This document shows positions 1-7,688 of a stretch of DNA of 64,000 nt, in pieces (the first letter of the stretch is position 1; each line of letters starts with the position of its first letter). Source of the DNA: Leptospira terpstrae serovar Hualin str. LT 11-33 = ATCC 700639 (GTDB lineage Bacteria; Spirochaetota; Leptospiria; Leptospirales; Leptospiraceae); NCBI RefSeq assembly GCF_000332495.1, contig NZ_AOGW02000023.1, positions 165,835-229,834 of the forward strand, in the 5' to 3' direction. A model generated the notes under the pieces. It was not told where the DNA came from and did not search any database. It saw nothing but the letters and a program-made list of their open reading frames with translations. Made by a program: the position numbers and the translations under genes.

Positions 1-449
1 GAAGTGGGATAAACATCATTTGTACTTTGTGACATGTTGACGTCATTTAAAGGATGTAAATGTTCATATTCTCCTTTTCGAAATCCGTTCATTTCCAGAG
101 CAATATTTGTGATTACTTCATTGGCATTCATGTTTGTAGAAGTACCTGCACCGCCTTGGATTACATCCACAACAAACTCGGAATGAAATTCTCCCGCAAG
201 AATCCGATCGCAGGCATCGGTAATCATTTTTGTTTTTTCCTTTGAGAGTTGGCCCAGTTGCAAATTGGCTTTGGCTGCTGCCTTTTTAATATAGGCCAAG
301 GCACTCACTAAGTTAGGATAGGTTCCGATCGTTTTTCTGGTAATGGGGTAGTTTTCTAAGGCTCGCAAGGTATGGATGCCCCAATAGGCAAGAGCGGGGA
401 GATCTCGTTCCCCCAAAAGGTCGTGTTCTCTACGCGTGGATTCGTTCAT
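1..449 (-). CDS. aspA: Aspartate ammonia-lyase, N-terminal part (3' end outside window)
   Basis: Reverse-strand reading from an ATG at 449-447 runs open to the window edge, giving about 149 residues of a fumarase/aspartase superfamily enzyme. The signature GGAGTSTNMNANEVI is visible at about residues 98-112, followed by HPLNDVNMSQSTND, which in this family lines the substrate-binding site. The NMNANEV variant fits aspartase (L-aspartate to fumarate plus ammonia) better than class II fumarase, but the two are close and the C-terminal signature loop (GSSxMPxKxN) lies outside the window. It probably acts in the cytoplasm in aspartate catabolism. The gene is cut by the window, not truncated in nature. 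Confidence 0.85.
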   Translation of the reverse strand, partial: MNESTRREHDLLGERDLPALAYWGIHTLRALENYPITRKTIGTYPNLVSALAYIKKAAAKANLQLGQLSKEKTKMITDACDRILAGEFHSEFVVDVIQGGAGTSTNMNANEVITNIALEMNGFRKGEYEHLHPLNDVNMSQSTNDVYPT

Positions 450-514
450 AGTTTCCTAAATTCTCTTGGATAGGACGAAAGATACTCGACCAAATCCAAT
501 TGGGAAGAAGATTT

Positions 515-871
515 ATGTTGCCGATGTTTAAAATCAGATTTTTGCTCTTCCCTCTAATCTTTTTCAATTTCCTCTTTACGCTGGTAGCAAAGGAAAAACA
601 GCCAACGGGAGTTTCTTGCAAACAAAAAGAAGAAACCGTGAAAACCATTTTCCAACTATTACCTGAATCGGAAAAATCTTGTCACGATATTGCCAAACTT
701 GTGCTTACCGAAGAAGATGAGGAAGGCGAAAAATTGGACAAAGAGTATTCCGAACTTTTTTTGAAAGTATGCGAACTCAAACGGAAAAAACTTTCCTTAG
801 AAGAAATACGTGAAAACCTTGGGATCGCAAAACAATGTGCCATTGCGGTAAACGTATCGAAAAAGAATTGA
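515..871 (+). CDS. Small secreted Cys-containing protein, unknown function
   Basis: A protein of about 118 residues that I do not recognise. I chose the ATG at 515 because GGAAGAAG ends 5 bases upstream; a TTG at 500 is in frame but has no such site. The N-terminus is a hydrophobic signal peptide (FLLFPLIFFNFLFTLVA), followed by a charged, helical, Glu/Lys-rich domain with four cysteines that could form two disulphides in the periplasm. It is transcribed away from aspA. The next gene begins about 37 bases downstream, so they may be cotranscribed. Confidence 0.6.
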   Translation: MLPMFKIRFLLFPLIFFNFLFTLVAKEKQPTGVSCKQKEETVKTIFQLLPESEKSCHDIAKLVLTEEDEEGEKLDKEYSELFLKVCELKRKKLSLEEIRENLGIAKQCAIAVNVSKKN

Positions 872-908
872 TTCTTTGGGAGTTTGGTTTATCCTTCTCG
901 CAAGTTTT

Positions 909-1589
909 ATGCTAAAATACTATACAGTTCTTTTTATCTTCCTTGTCCCAATGGCTCTCCTCCCATGTGACCCTTTCCCTTCTAAAACATTAACACCTAT
1001 CGACCATTCGTCGAAAGAGAAAAGTTTTAATGAGTTTAAAAACAAATTCCAGAAGATTCTGAAATCCAAAGACCGAAAAGCTTTGGAAGAGGTTATCGAT
1101 AAGGACATTCATTTTTCTTTTGGTGGAGAAGCTGGGAAAAAGGATTTTTTAAAATCATTCCAACTAACAGAAAAACCATCTTCCTCTAACTTTTGGGAAC
1201 TAATGGAAGAAGTTGTCAAATTAGGTTTTCGCCAGAACAAAGAAGGGCAAATGGTTGCCCCTTATTTCTTTGAAACCTTTCCAGGTGATTATGACCCCTT
1301 CACTCATTATTTGGTCATTGGAAAGAATGTGAATGTTAGAGAAGATGCTACCAAAGAATCAAAATCAATCGCACAGCTTAGTTACCAAATTGTGAGAGCA
1401 GAAGCAGATGATTTGGATGGCCGGCGACTCGAAAAAGAAAGCAATTGTAATTGGAAAAAGATTTGTACTCCACAAGGGAAACCTGGGTATGTTTGTGATC
1501 GGTTTTTACGTAGTCCTCTGGACTACAGAGCATTCTTTGAAAAAAAGAAAAACAATTGGGTTCTCACTATCTTTATTGTAGGCGATTGA
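909..1589 (+). CDS. Lipoprotein with SH3b-like C-terminal domain
   Basis: A probable lipoprotein of about 226 residues. An upstream in-frame TTG at 876 exists, but starting at ATG 909 gives a clean signal peptide ending in ALLPC, a lipobox with Cys20. The middle (about 30-110) is a charged domain resembling the DUF4440-like or SnoaL-like folds often paired with SH3b; I am not sure of this. Residues about 125-215 look like a bacterial SH3 (SH3b) domain: VIGKNVNVREDAT, then IAQLSYQIV, and GKPGYVCDRFLRS near the end. Such domains often bind peptidoglycan or proteins in the envelope. No partner is evident nearby. Confidence 0.6.
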   Translation: MLKYYTVLFIFLVPMALLPCDPFPSKTLTPIDHSSKEKSFNEFKNKFQKILKSKDRKALEEVIDKDIHFSFGGEAGKKDFLKSFQLTEKPSSSNFWELMEEVVKLGFRQNKEGQMVAPYFFETFPGDYDPFTHYLVIGKNVNVREDATKESKSIAQLSYQIVRAEADDLDGRRLEKESNCNWKKICTPQGKPGYVCDRFLRSPLDYRAFFEKKKNNWVLTIFIVGD

Positions 1590-1681
1590 CCGCTGTTAAT
1601 TAAAGATTTCCTATAGTTTTTTCTTGAAACACAAGTATGGATGATTTAGATTTGGTGAAACCATTATCCAAGGAAACATTT

Positions 1682-2062
1682 ATGTTAAAAAAATTACTTT
1701 TTGTTGCTTTAGCGTTTTCGCTAACTAACTGCTTGATCTTAAATCCTGCAGGTGCAACGATCGATCGCGAAAAAGGTTCTGTTGTGGCTTCCCGAATCAC
1801 AGATGCGGCGATCCAAACGGATCTAATCAATTCTACTGTTTTGGCAGGAAGAGCTAGTGTTTCAATTCTCAGTTTGCTTGCGGCAGATATTGCTAATATT
1901 GATTCTGCAAAGTACTATGTAAAAGCAGATGTGGATCAGTGTGTTTCTGAGATTCAAGGGTTCAAAGGTTTTTTACTCGGGTCTACAATCACTAATATCA
2001 TTTCTTGCCAAGATTTGAAAACCGATGGTTATCTCACAGGAGACCCATTCCCAACTTTCTAA
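1682..2062 (+). CDS. Small lipoprotein, leptospiral type
   Basis: A protein of about 126 residues from ATG 1682, preceded by AAGGAAA at a good distance; an in-frame ATG at 1637 would put 15 non-hydrophobic residues before the signal peptide. The signal (KKLLFVALAFSLTNC) ends in an LTNC lipobox at Cys17. The mature part is Ala/Ser/Ile-rich with an SILSLLAADIANID stretch and two later cysteines (in DQCVSE and ISCQD) that could pair. I know of similar small lipoproteins in Leptospira but cannot assign a role. A strong hairpin follows at 2077-2107, suggesting its own transcription unit. Confidence 0.65.
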   Translation: MLKKLLFVALAFSLTNCLILNPAGATIDREKGSVVASRITDAAIQTDLINSTVLAGRASVSILSLLAADIANIDSAKYYVKADVDQCVSEIQGFKGFLLGSTITNIISCQDLKTDGYLTGDPFPTF

Positions 2063-2076
2063 TCTAAATTTTGTTA

Positions 2077-2107
2077 TTCCCTGCCTCTTTTTTTCAGAGG
2101 TAGGGAA
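2077..2107 (+). terminator. Strong intergenic hairpin, probable terminator
   Basis: TTCCCTGCCTCT and AGAGGTAGGGAA form a 12-bp stem with one G-U pair around a 7-base T-rich loop. It sits 15 bases after the lipoprotein stop. There is no T run after the stem, so intrinsic termination is plausible but not textbook. Confidence 0.45.
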
Positions 2108-2158
2108 CTCTCCCTCGATCTTCCGGGTCATATACGCCAAACAAACAAGGAAGGTTTT

Positions 2159-2611
2159 ATGATCTCTCTCAAACGAGTTTTAAAAATTACAACAACGGTC
2201 GGTCTTGTATCGATTATGGCATTTGCTTTTGGAAATTGCCGTGGGCATAAAGATTTCGAAAAACGAATTGAATGGGTAGCTTCAAAACTTACATCCAAAC
2301 TCGATTTGGATGATGCTCAAAAAGCTAAACTGGAAACCATCAAAGCGGAACTCATTGCCAAACACAAGGAAATGAAACCAAAACAGGAATCTTGGGCGAA
2401 AGAAATGGCTACCCAAATTCGGGCTGAAAAAATAGACACAAAGTTATTGGATAAAATGAGTATAGAAAGAGAAGCTCGCCACCAAGAGATGCGTAAGTTT
2501 TTTCAAACCAAACTTGTAGAATTCCATGCGGTTTTAAAACCAGAACAAAGGGAAAAATTTGCAGATCTAGTGGAACGTTTCGCAAGTCGCCACCAACCAC
2601 CGGAAGAGTAA
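2159..2611 (+). CDS. Spy/CpxP/CnrX-like periplasmic stress or metal sensor lipoprotein
   Basis: A protein of 150 residues. An N-terminal signal ends in FGNC (Cys27), so it is probably lipid-anchored. The rest is an all-helical charged domain with two LTxxQ-like motifs, LDDAQKAKLETIK (about 51-63) and LKPEQREKFADLVE (about 127-140), typical of the Spy/CpxP and heavy-metal-resistance (CnrX, ZraP) families. These act as periplasmic chaperones or metal sensors. His residues (HKEM, RHQEM, RHQPPEE) could bind metal. It lies 3 bases before an ECF sigma gene, the arrangement of CnrX with CnrH. The family assignment is fairly sure; the metal-sensing role is inferred from context. Confidence 0.65.
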   Translation: MISLKRVLKITTTVGLVSIMAFAFGNCRGHKDFEKRIEWVASKLTSKLDLDDAQKAKLETIKAELIAKHKEMKPKQESWAKEMATQIRAEKIDTKLLDKMSIEREARHQEMRKFFQTKLVEFHAVLKPEQREKFADLVERFASRHQPPEE

Positions 2612-2614
2612 ACA

Positions 2615-3139
2615 ATGCCAGAGTTTGACTTCGAAACAGTAGTCAAAGAAACCAAATATTTGGTACTTAAAACGGTCGGTGACACTCTCATCGACCGTTT
2701 TGATGATGCTACAGAAGATGTAGTTCAGGAAGTATACTTTCGTGCTTTTAAATCTTTGGAGAAAGGTGGTTTTGATGGAAGGTCTAAAATTTCTACTTGG
2801 ATCTACACCATAGCTCGTAACGAAGCATTACGTTTGAATGAAAAACGATTGCGAGAAGAAGAGAAAGCAAAAAGGTACTTAGTAAAAAACAAAGTCCAAC
2901 TTTCGGGACAAAGGGAAGAGGCTAGATGGGAAAAAGAAGAATGGATCGAATCCATGCTTGACAGGATCCCTGAAGTGTATCGCCAAACCTTACGTCTCTA
3001 TTTGTCTGGCAATACGATGGAAGAAATTGCGAAGGAATTAGAGATCCAACAGGGAACAGTGAAGTCACGTTTGTTTCGTACCAAAGAATGGATCCGCAAA
3101 CACATACCAGGAGGGAAAAATGAATTCCAAGAATCCTAA
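2615..3139 (+). CDS. ECF-type RNA polymerase sigma factor
   Basis: A sigma-70 family protein of 174 residues, typical ECF length. Region 2 (about residues 20-85) contains the RAFKSLEKGG and STWIYTIARNEALRL motifs for -10 recognition and core binding; region 4 (about 115-165) is a helix-turn-helix with MEEIAKELEIQQGTVKSRL. There is no region 1.1 or 3. It starts 3 bases after the Spy/CpxP-like lipoprotein and overlaps the next small membrane protein gene by 20 bases, so the three are probably translated together. The context suggests control by an extracytoplasmic signal with the following protein as anti-sigma factor. Confidence 0.85.
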   Translation: MPEFDFETVVKETKYLVLKTVGDTLIDRFDDATEDVVQEVYFRAFKSLEKGGFDGRSKISTWIYTIARNEALRLNEKRLREEEKAKRYLVKNKVQLSGQREEARWEKEEWIESMLDRIPEVYRQTLRLYLSGNTMEEIAKELEIQQGTVKSRLFRTKEWIRKHIPGGKNEFQES

Positions 3140-3383
3140 AAAATGGGAACAACTATTGAATGATTCTGATTTTGAATTACGATTGGTAAGACAAACCAAA
3201 GCTAGAATCAGAACAGAGAAGACAAAACGAAAAATTTATGTCGCTTTAGCTACCTCTTGTTTAGCCTTTTCCCTATTATTTTTCAATGAGTGGATCATCG
3301 AACCAAGTGAACTATCAACTAATGTCCATTATCTGGTAGACGAACTAAGTTCAGAATCGATTGTGAGTCTGAGTATGGATTGA
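3120..3383 (+). CDS. Small single-pass membrane protein, candidate anti-sigma factor
   Basis: A protein of 87 residues beginning inside the sigma gene's 3' end, with GGAGGG a few bases before its ATG. Residues 1-38 are a charged cytoplasmic segment (KKWEQLLNDSDFELRLVRQTKARIRTEK); residues about 40-58 form one membrane helix (IYVALATSCLAFSLLFF); a short acidic tail lies outside. There is no zinc-binding HxxxCxxC motif, so it is not a ZAS-type anti-sigma. Size and topology match the CnrY class, which binds its sigma factor through a short N-terminal segment. Function is inferred from position and topology only. Confidence 0.55.
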   Translation: MNSKNPKKWEQLLNDSDFELRLVRQTKARIRTEKTKRKIYVALATSCLAFSLLFFNEWIIEPSELSTNVHYLVDELSSESIVSLSMD

Positions 3384-3488
3384 CATTTATCAATGATAAA
3401 AGTCATGAAAGAGAACAGGAGGTTTTTTTAAAAAGAGTGTGATTTTGTTTTCCTTTGCGTCATAATTAAGTGAAGGGAAGTGAAAAAT

Positions 3489-3824
3489 ATGAACGCCTGC
3501 ATCCTATACCTCAACAAAAAGCGAATTGAGATGATCAAGTTTGAATCAGACCAAATGCGATCTAAAACTTGGGAAAAACCAATGGAATCGGATGTTTGGG
3601 ATTTTGAGGACATCACCAAAACCTTACAATCACCAAGCGAGGTGATTCTTGTTGGAGAGTCGGAACTGAATGCTCAGTACAGAAGATGGCTCGTAAATCA
3701 TGATAGAAACTTAGCAAAAAAACTCATTGCTGTGATAGGCAATAACAATGACACCAATATCAACCAAGACTTAGTAAGTCACTTCAAAGAAAAATACTTT
3801 CGAGGAAGAGAATTTTCATTTTAG
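3489..3824 (+). CDS. baeRF/host-attachment-like (translational machinery protein) family, tentative
   Basis: A cytoplasmic protein of 111 residues from ATG 3489, with GAAGGGAAG 8 bases upstream (a GTG at 3480 is also in frame). The N-terminal strands ACILYLNKKRIEMIKF and the C-terminal half, with SEVILVGESELNAQYRRWL, RNLAKKLIAVI and a final HFKEKYF, resemble the small proteobacterial proteins called host-attachment or translational machinery proteins, which share a fold with eRF1 domain 3 and Pelota. There the pattern is VGPxxAKxEL...LAxxIVGV...D...ARxYF. The match is by eye and the role in ribosome rescue or release is unproven. Confidence 0.45.
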   Translation: MNACILYLNKKRIEMIKFESDQMRSKTWEKPMESDVWDFEDITKTLQSPSEVILVGESELNAQYRRWLVNHDRNLAKKLIAVIGNNNDTNINQDLVSHFKEKYFRGREFSF

Positions 3825-3894
3825 GCTAAGTGAGTATTTGTAGTTAATAACCAAACAGTAGTTTGTCTAGAGGAAAATCCGTAGGATACAAGAG

Positions 3895-4581
3895 TTATAG
3901 TAAATGATCGCAAGATTCACCATGTGCATGGAAAAACAATCGGTAGAGTAAAAAACTAAGAGAAGTTAGAATCACAAGAGTACCAAATGCAGGAATCCAT
4001 TTCGGTTGGATGTGCTGCCTCCATTTTCCCACTATGAAACTAAGGCCAGTGAGTGCGGGAACCGTTCCCAAATAAAAGAAAAACATCACAAGTCCTCCCG
4101 TGAAAAGGTTCCCCGTCGCAAAGGAAGCGGCATAGGCTGGATACAATACACCACAAGGGAGTAGGGCACTCACGATTCCGATTCCAAATCCAAGTCCGTT
4201 TTTGCTAAACCGAGAACGAACTTGTTCTAAAAACTTTCGAATCCCTTGGGGCAAAGTACCAAAGGAAGAGCTTGATTTAAAAGAATAGGTTCGAATTGCA
4301 AATACAATTAGGAAAATGAATGTGAAAACTCCTGCGACTCCTTTCACTGCAGTTAGATCTCCTAGGGCATTGGCTCCTTTGCCAAGAAAGCCAAGCACCA
4401 TACCAAGAAACGTATAAGAGATCACACGGCCAAGATGGTAGAGATAAACGGGAATGGACTTTCCTTTTTCGGTCTGTAAAAGGGAAACAAAGGGACCGCA
4501 CATCACCAAACAATGAAAACTACTGACGAACCCATAAACAAGTATGGATCCAAAGAAGCTAAGATTTGCTAGTTGGTCCAT
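3895..4581 (-). CDS. SafE/TauE-like membrane protein of the cbb3 cluster
   Basis: An integral membrane protein of 228 residues with about six hydrophobic segments. It has the conserved GxxSxxHCxxMCGP pattern near the N-terminus (GFVSSFHCLVMCGPF, about 17-31) and a second repeat with GIGIVSALLPCGVLY (about 128-142), characteristic of the sulfite-exporter/DsbD-like (UreH/SafE) group commonly found next to ccoS. It probably helps cbb3 oxidase maturation, perhaps in copper or redox handling; the exact substrate is not established. It is the last gene of the minus-strand cco operon and overlaps ccoS by 23 bases. Confidence 0.75.
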   Translation of the reverse strand: MDQLANLSFFGSILVYGFVSSFHCLVMCGPFVSLLQTEKGKSIPVYLYHLGRVISYTFLGMVLGFLGKGANALGDLTAVKGVAGVFTFIFLIVFAIRTYSFKSSSSFGTLPQGIRKFLEQVRSRFSKNGLGFGIGIVSALLPCGVLYPAYAASFATGNLFTGGLVMFFFYLGTVPALTGLSFIVGKWRQHIQPKWIPAFGTLVILTSLSFLLYRLFFHAHGESCDHLL

Positions 4582-4756
4582 CAGTTTGATTTGGTTTCGA
4601 CTTACTTTGTGGGTATTCTTCTTCTTCGAAGAACATTCTATACTTTGGAGATTCTATATCTTCAAATTGACCTTTGCGAAAGGCAGTGATAAAGACATAA
4701 AGAAAGAAGGCGGCAATACACATTGCCATAGGGATGGTTAAGTAGAGGGCTTCCAT
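4559..4756 (-). CDS. ccoS: cbb3 oxidase maturation protein CcoS
   Basis: A 65-residue protein with one N-terminal membrane helix (YLTIPMAMCIAAFFLYVFI), then FRKGQFEDIESPKYRMFFEEEE. The pattern GQFDDxExPxxRML after the helix is diagnostic of CcoS, a small factor needed for insertion of haem and copper cofactors into the cbb3 oxidase. It overlaps ccoI upstream by 19 bases and the SafE-like gene downstream by 23, indicating translational coupling. The C-terminal tail is longer and more polar than usual. Confidence 0.85.
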   Translation of the reverse strand: MEALYLTIPMAMCIAAFFLYVFITAFRKGQFEDIESPKYRMFFEEEEYPQSKSKPNQTDGPTSKS

Positions 4757-7200
4757 TGGGGGATCCTAAATCTAATGGATAGAGAATTGAGAAGAACTGT
4801 CAAGCTCGAACATGCCATAAACACAGCACAGATTACAGGTAACATAAGTCCAAACATGGCTAGAGGCAACATGATGGAATTATAACAGAAAGATATGATG
4901 ATATTTTGTAAAATCACCTCTCTTGTTTTTTTTGCAGAAAGTAGGGAATGAACAAGGCCATTCAAATTTCCAGATGTCAAAACCACATCTGATTTTTCTA
5001 ATGAGAGATCTTCTGCTTCTGTATGAGAAATGGAAACATTAGCCTGTGCTAAAGACAAACTATCATTGATTCCATCTCCCACCATAATGACAACGTTCCC
5101 TTTTTCTTGAGAAGTAGTAATGAGATTTCGTTTGTCTTCAGGAGAAAGATCAGAAGAATATTTTTCAATTCCGAGTGATTCTGCAATGTACTTCACAGCA
5201 GCATAACGATCACCCGAAAGGATCGAAATGTTGGGAACAAAGTGTTTGAGTAAAGAAACAAAAGAACGAGCACCGGGGCGGATTTCATCGGCAAGTAAAA
5301 AACTTCCCATATATGTTCCATTCACTGCAAGTAAAATTAAGGATCCTTCCCCTTCGGGAATTTTTTCCATGGGGACATGTTCTTTTTCTAGTAAACTTTT
5401 GTTTCCTATGAGAACCGAAATTGTTTTGGAATCTATTTTTAGTTCAGCTTTCACACCACGCCCAGGTATGTTTTCTAAATGAAGCAGTTGGATGGAGTTT
5501 GCTCTTTTGGTTACAGAGCTAAGTGGTTCTAGATACTTCACAAGTGATTTGGCCAAAGGATGGTTTACCTCTTTTTCTATTCGATAAACAAGTGGTAGGT
5601 GGTCATCGGAAACAGAAACTTGTCTTACTAAAAATTTACCTTCTGTCAGAGTCCCTGTTTTGTCCAAAAAGATTGTATTTGCTTTTGCTAATGCTTCTAC
5701 AACAGAAGGATTTTTTAAAAGTACACCTTTATCTGCATTCAGAATATGATTGGTTACAAGGGCAGTCGGGACAGATATTCCCAAGGCACAAGGACAGGCC
5801 ACAATGAGGACAGAAATTGTTGTCACAAGGCTTTGTTCTAGGTTCCCACCGGAAACAAAGTACCAAACAAAAAAACAAAGAAAGGCGAGTCCAAAGACAA
5901 CGCTAATAAAATAGGAAGCGATCCTTTCTGTTAGGATTTGTAATTTCGGTTTGAGATGTAAGGCTTCTTCTAGTCTGAGTTTGAGAGAAGAAAGTGTAGA
6001 AGCATGGTAATCTGAACCTGCAACGATTAAGGCAGGATTGTCCATTGTAAGAGAACCAGCAAGGATACTGTCTCCTTGTTTTTTCCGAATGGGTAAGGAC
6101 TCACCAGTAAGAAAGGATTCATCTACATAGGTTTGTTCGGAAACAAGGATGGCATCGATCGGAATTCGTTTTCCTGGAGCCACACGGATTTTATCGCCAA
6201 TTTTAATTTCACTACTGGGAATGGTTTCTTCCCCAGAATCTTTCACTCGAAGAGAAGTCTCTGGGAGTTTGCATAGAATGGATTCTAATTTATCGGAAGC
6301 AAAGACTCTGGCTTTTTCTTCAAAATACTTCCCTATGAGAATAAAGAAGTAAATCATTGCCACTGAATCAAAATATACCTCACCTACATCAGTGAGAGTT
6401 ACATAAACAGAATAAAAATAAGCCATGGAAATTCCTAAAAATAATAGAAAGTCCATAGAAAGAGTGCGTCGCCTGACGCTTGTTAAAAATCCAGACATAA
6501 ACGGATATCCGGAATATAAATAAGCTGGGGTGGCAAAAACCCAAGAAGCATAATGGAAAAGACGTTTGATTTCTAAATCAATTCCAGTGAAGTACCCAGA
6601 GTATAAGGCAACACTGAGGATCATAATATTTCCAAAACAAAACCCAGCGACACCAATGCGAAGGAGTAGGGTTTTGAGTTGTTTTGTTTTTTCGAGAGTT
6701 CCCTCTGTTGGGGAAAAGAGGATTGGTTTGTACCCAATGGCACGGATGAGAGATAAAATCCGAGAAATTTTGATTTTAGAGCGATCGAACCGAACCCGAG
6801 CACGACCAGAAGCAAAATTGATTTGAGCTGATAGGATTCCTTCCTCTTCATTTAGAACCTTTTCATTAATCCAAACACAGGCAGAACAATGGATGTTTGT
6901 GATTTGGATAGAAACTTCGGAATGATCTCCTGAGTTGCGAACAAACTTCTCATATACGAGTTCGTTTTCAACATCCAAATCAGATTCATCTATGTTCACA
7001 GGGTCAAGTTTTGTATTCCCTTTTAAGTTATAATAATAACTTCCACCGAGTGAGTTGATGATGGAATATACAGTTTCGCAACCTTCACAACAAAATACTT
7101 TGGGTTCATTTCCGACCTTTGCTTCAATCCGCACCAAACGAATCGGATTTCCACAATGGTCACATTCGGTTTTGGTTAGGTCGGAAATGGTTTCATTCAT
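4738..7200 (-). CDS. ccoI: Copper-transporting P1B-type ATPase CcoI (FixI)
   Basis: A metal-translocating P-type ATPase of 820 residues. The N-terminal metal-binding region has CDHC (13-16), a CCEGC cluster (37-41) and an HMA-like CSAC (105-108). The core shows TGES (365-368), the membrane CPC motif (469-471) that selects Cu(I), the phosphorylated DKTGT (513-517), the NHPL adenine-site motif (546-549) and GDGIND (708-713). All catalytic residues are present. CcoI exports copper to the periplasm for the CcoN active site. It follows ccoH with a 4-base overlap. The N-terminal Cys-rich extension before the HMA domain is normal for CcoI. Confidence 0.93.
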   Translation of the reverse strand: MNETISDLTKTECDHCGNPIRLVRIEAKVGNEPKVFCCEGCETVYSIINSLGGSYYYNLKGNTKLDPVNIDESDLDVENELVYEKFVRNSGDHSEVSIQITNIHCSACVWINEKVLNEEEGILSAQINFASGRARVRFDRSKIKISRILSLIRAIGYKPILFSPTEGTLEKTKQLKTLLLRIGVAGFCFGNIMILSVALYSGYFTGIDLEIKRLFHYASWVFATPAYLYSGYPFMSGFLTSVRRRTLSMDFLLFLGISMAYFYSVYVTLTDVGEVYFDSVAMIYFFILIGKYFEEKARVFASDKLESILCKLPETSLRVKDSGEETIPSSEIKIGDKIRVAPGKRIPIDAILVSEQTYVDESFLTGESLPIRKKQGDSILAGSLTMDNPALIVAGSDYHASTLSSLKLRLEEALHLKPKLQILTERIASYFISVVFGLAFLCFFVWYFVSGGNLEQSLVTTISVLIVACPCALGISVPTALVTNHILNADKGVLLKNPSVVEALAKANTIFLDKTGTLTEGKFLVRQVSVSDDHLPLVYRIEKEVNHPLAKSLVKYLEPLSSVTKRANSIQLLHLENIPGRGVKAELKIDSKTISVLIGNKSLLEKEHVPMEKIPEGEGSLILLAVNGTYMGSFLLADEIRPGARSFVSLLKHFVPNISILSGDRYAAVKYIAESLGIEKYSSDLSPEDKRNLITTSQEKGNVVIMVGDGINDSLSLAQANVSISHTEAEDLSLEKSDVVLTSGNLNGLVHSLLSAKKTREVILQNIIISFCYNSIMLPLAMFGLMLPVICAVFMACSSLTVLLNSLSIRFRIPQWKPST

Positions 7201-7688
7201 CGAACGGAAATCTTTCCTTCCCTTTCAAAGGATTTACCATCAATATCTGCAACCAGTCGTAAATTCCAAGTGCCCTTTTCCAATAGAGGAATTTTTCCAC
7301 TAAATCCATTGGCGTTTGGTTTTAAGTTATAATGGACTGTGTTTTTTGTAGTCGCATTTCGTTCTAAATACACGATCAGCGACTTTGCATTTGTAATCGT
7401 TCCGCCCTTTTCGAGTTGGACTGAAATCTCAGATTCCCCAAACGGAATGATGGATAAATTGTCCCAATTAGATTTTAAAACATAACCTTGTTTCAATAGT
7501 TCCTTTTGGTTTTCGATCGCCTTTTCGTAGTTAAGTCCGATTTCGTAATAGTTTTTATCCATGACGGGTTCAAAATTTTTGTAAGTAAGTCTGATGGTGT
7601 AAAACGTAGCTGCCACTAGAGCGGTAAAACTAAAGAGTACCACATACATGGCGTTTCGTAGACTTGGGTGCAATTCTTTAAACATCAT
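7197..7688 (-). CDS. ccoH: cbb3 oxidase accessory protein CcoH (FixH)
   Basis: A protein of 163 residues with one membrane helix near the N-terminus (MYVVLFSFTALVAATFYTI), followed by the family motif DKNYYEIGLNYEKAIENQ (about 44-61) and a periplasmic beta-rich domain ending in VADIDGKSFEREGKI. FixH/CcoH proteins are needed for stable assembly of the cbb3 complex and associate with CcoN. Its stop overlaps the ccoI start and its start abuts ccoG, as in most cco operons. Confidence 0.85.
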   Translation of the reverse strand: MMFKELHPSLRNAMYVVLFSFTALVAATFYTIRLTYKNFEPVMDKNYYEIGLNYEKAIENQKELLKQGYVLKSNWDNLSIIPFGESEISVQLEKGGTITNAKSLIVYLERNATTKNTVHYNLKPNANGFSGKIPLLEKGTWNLRLVADIDGKSFEREGKISVR

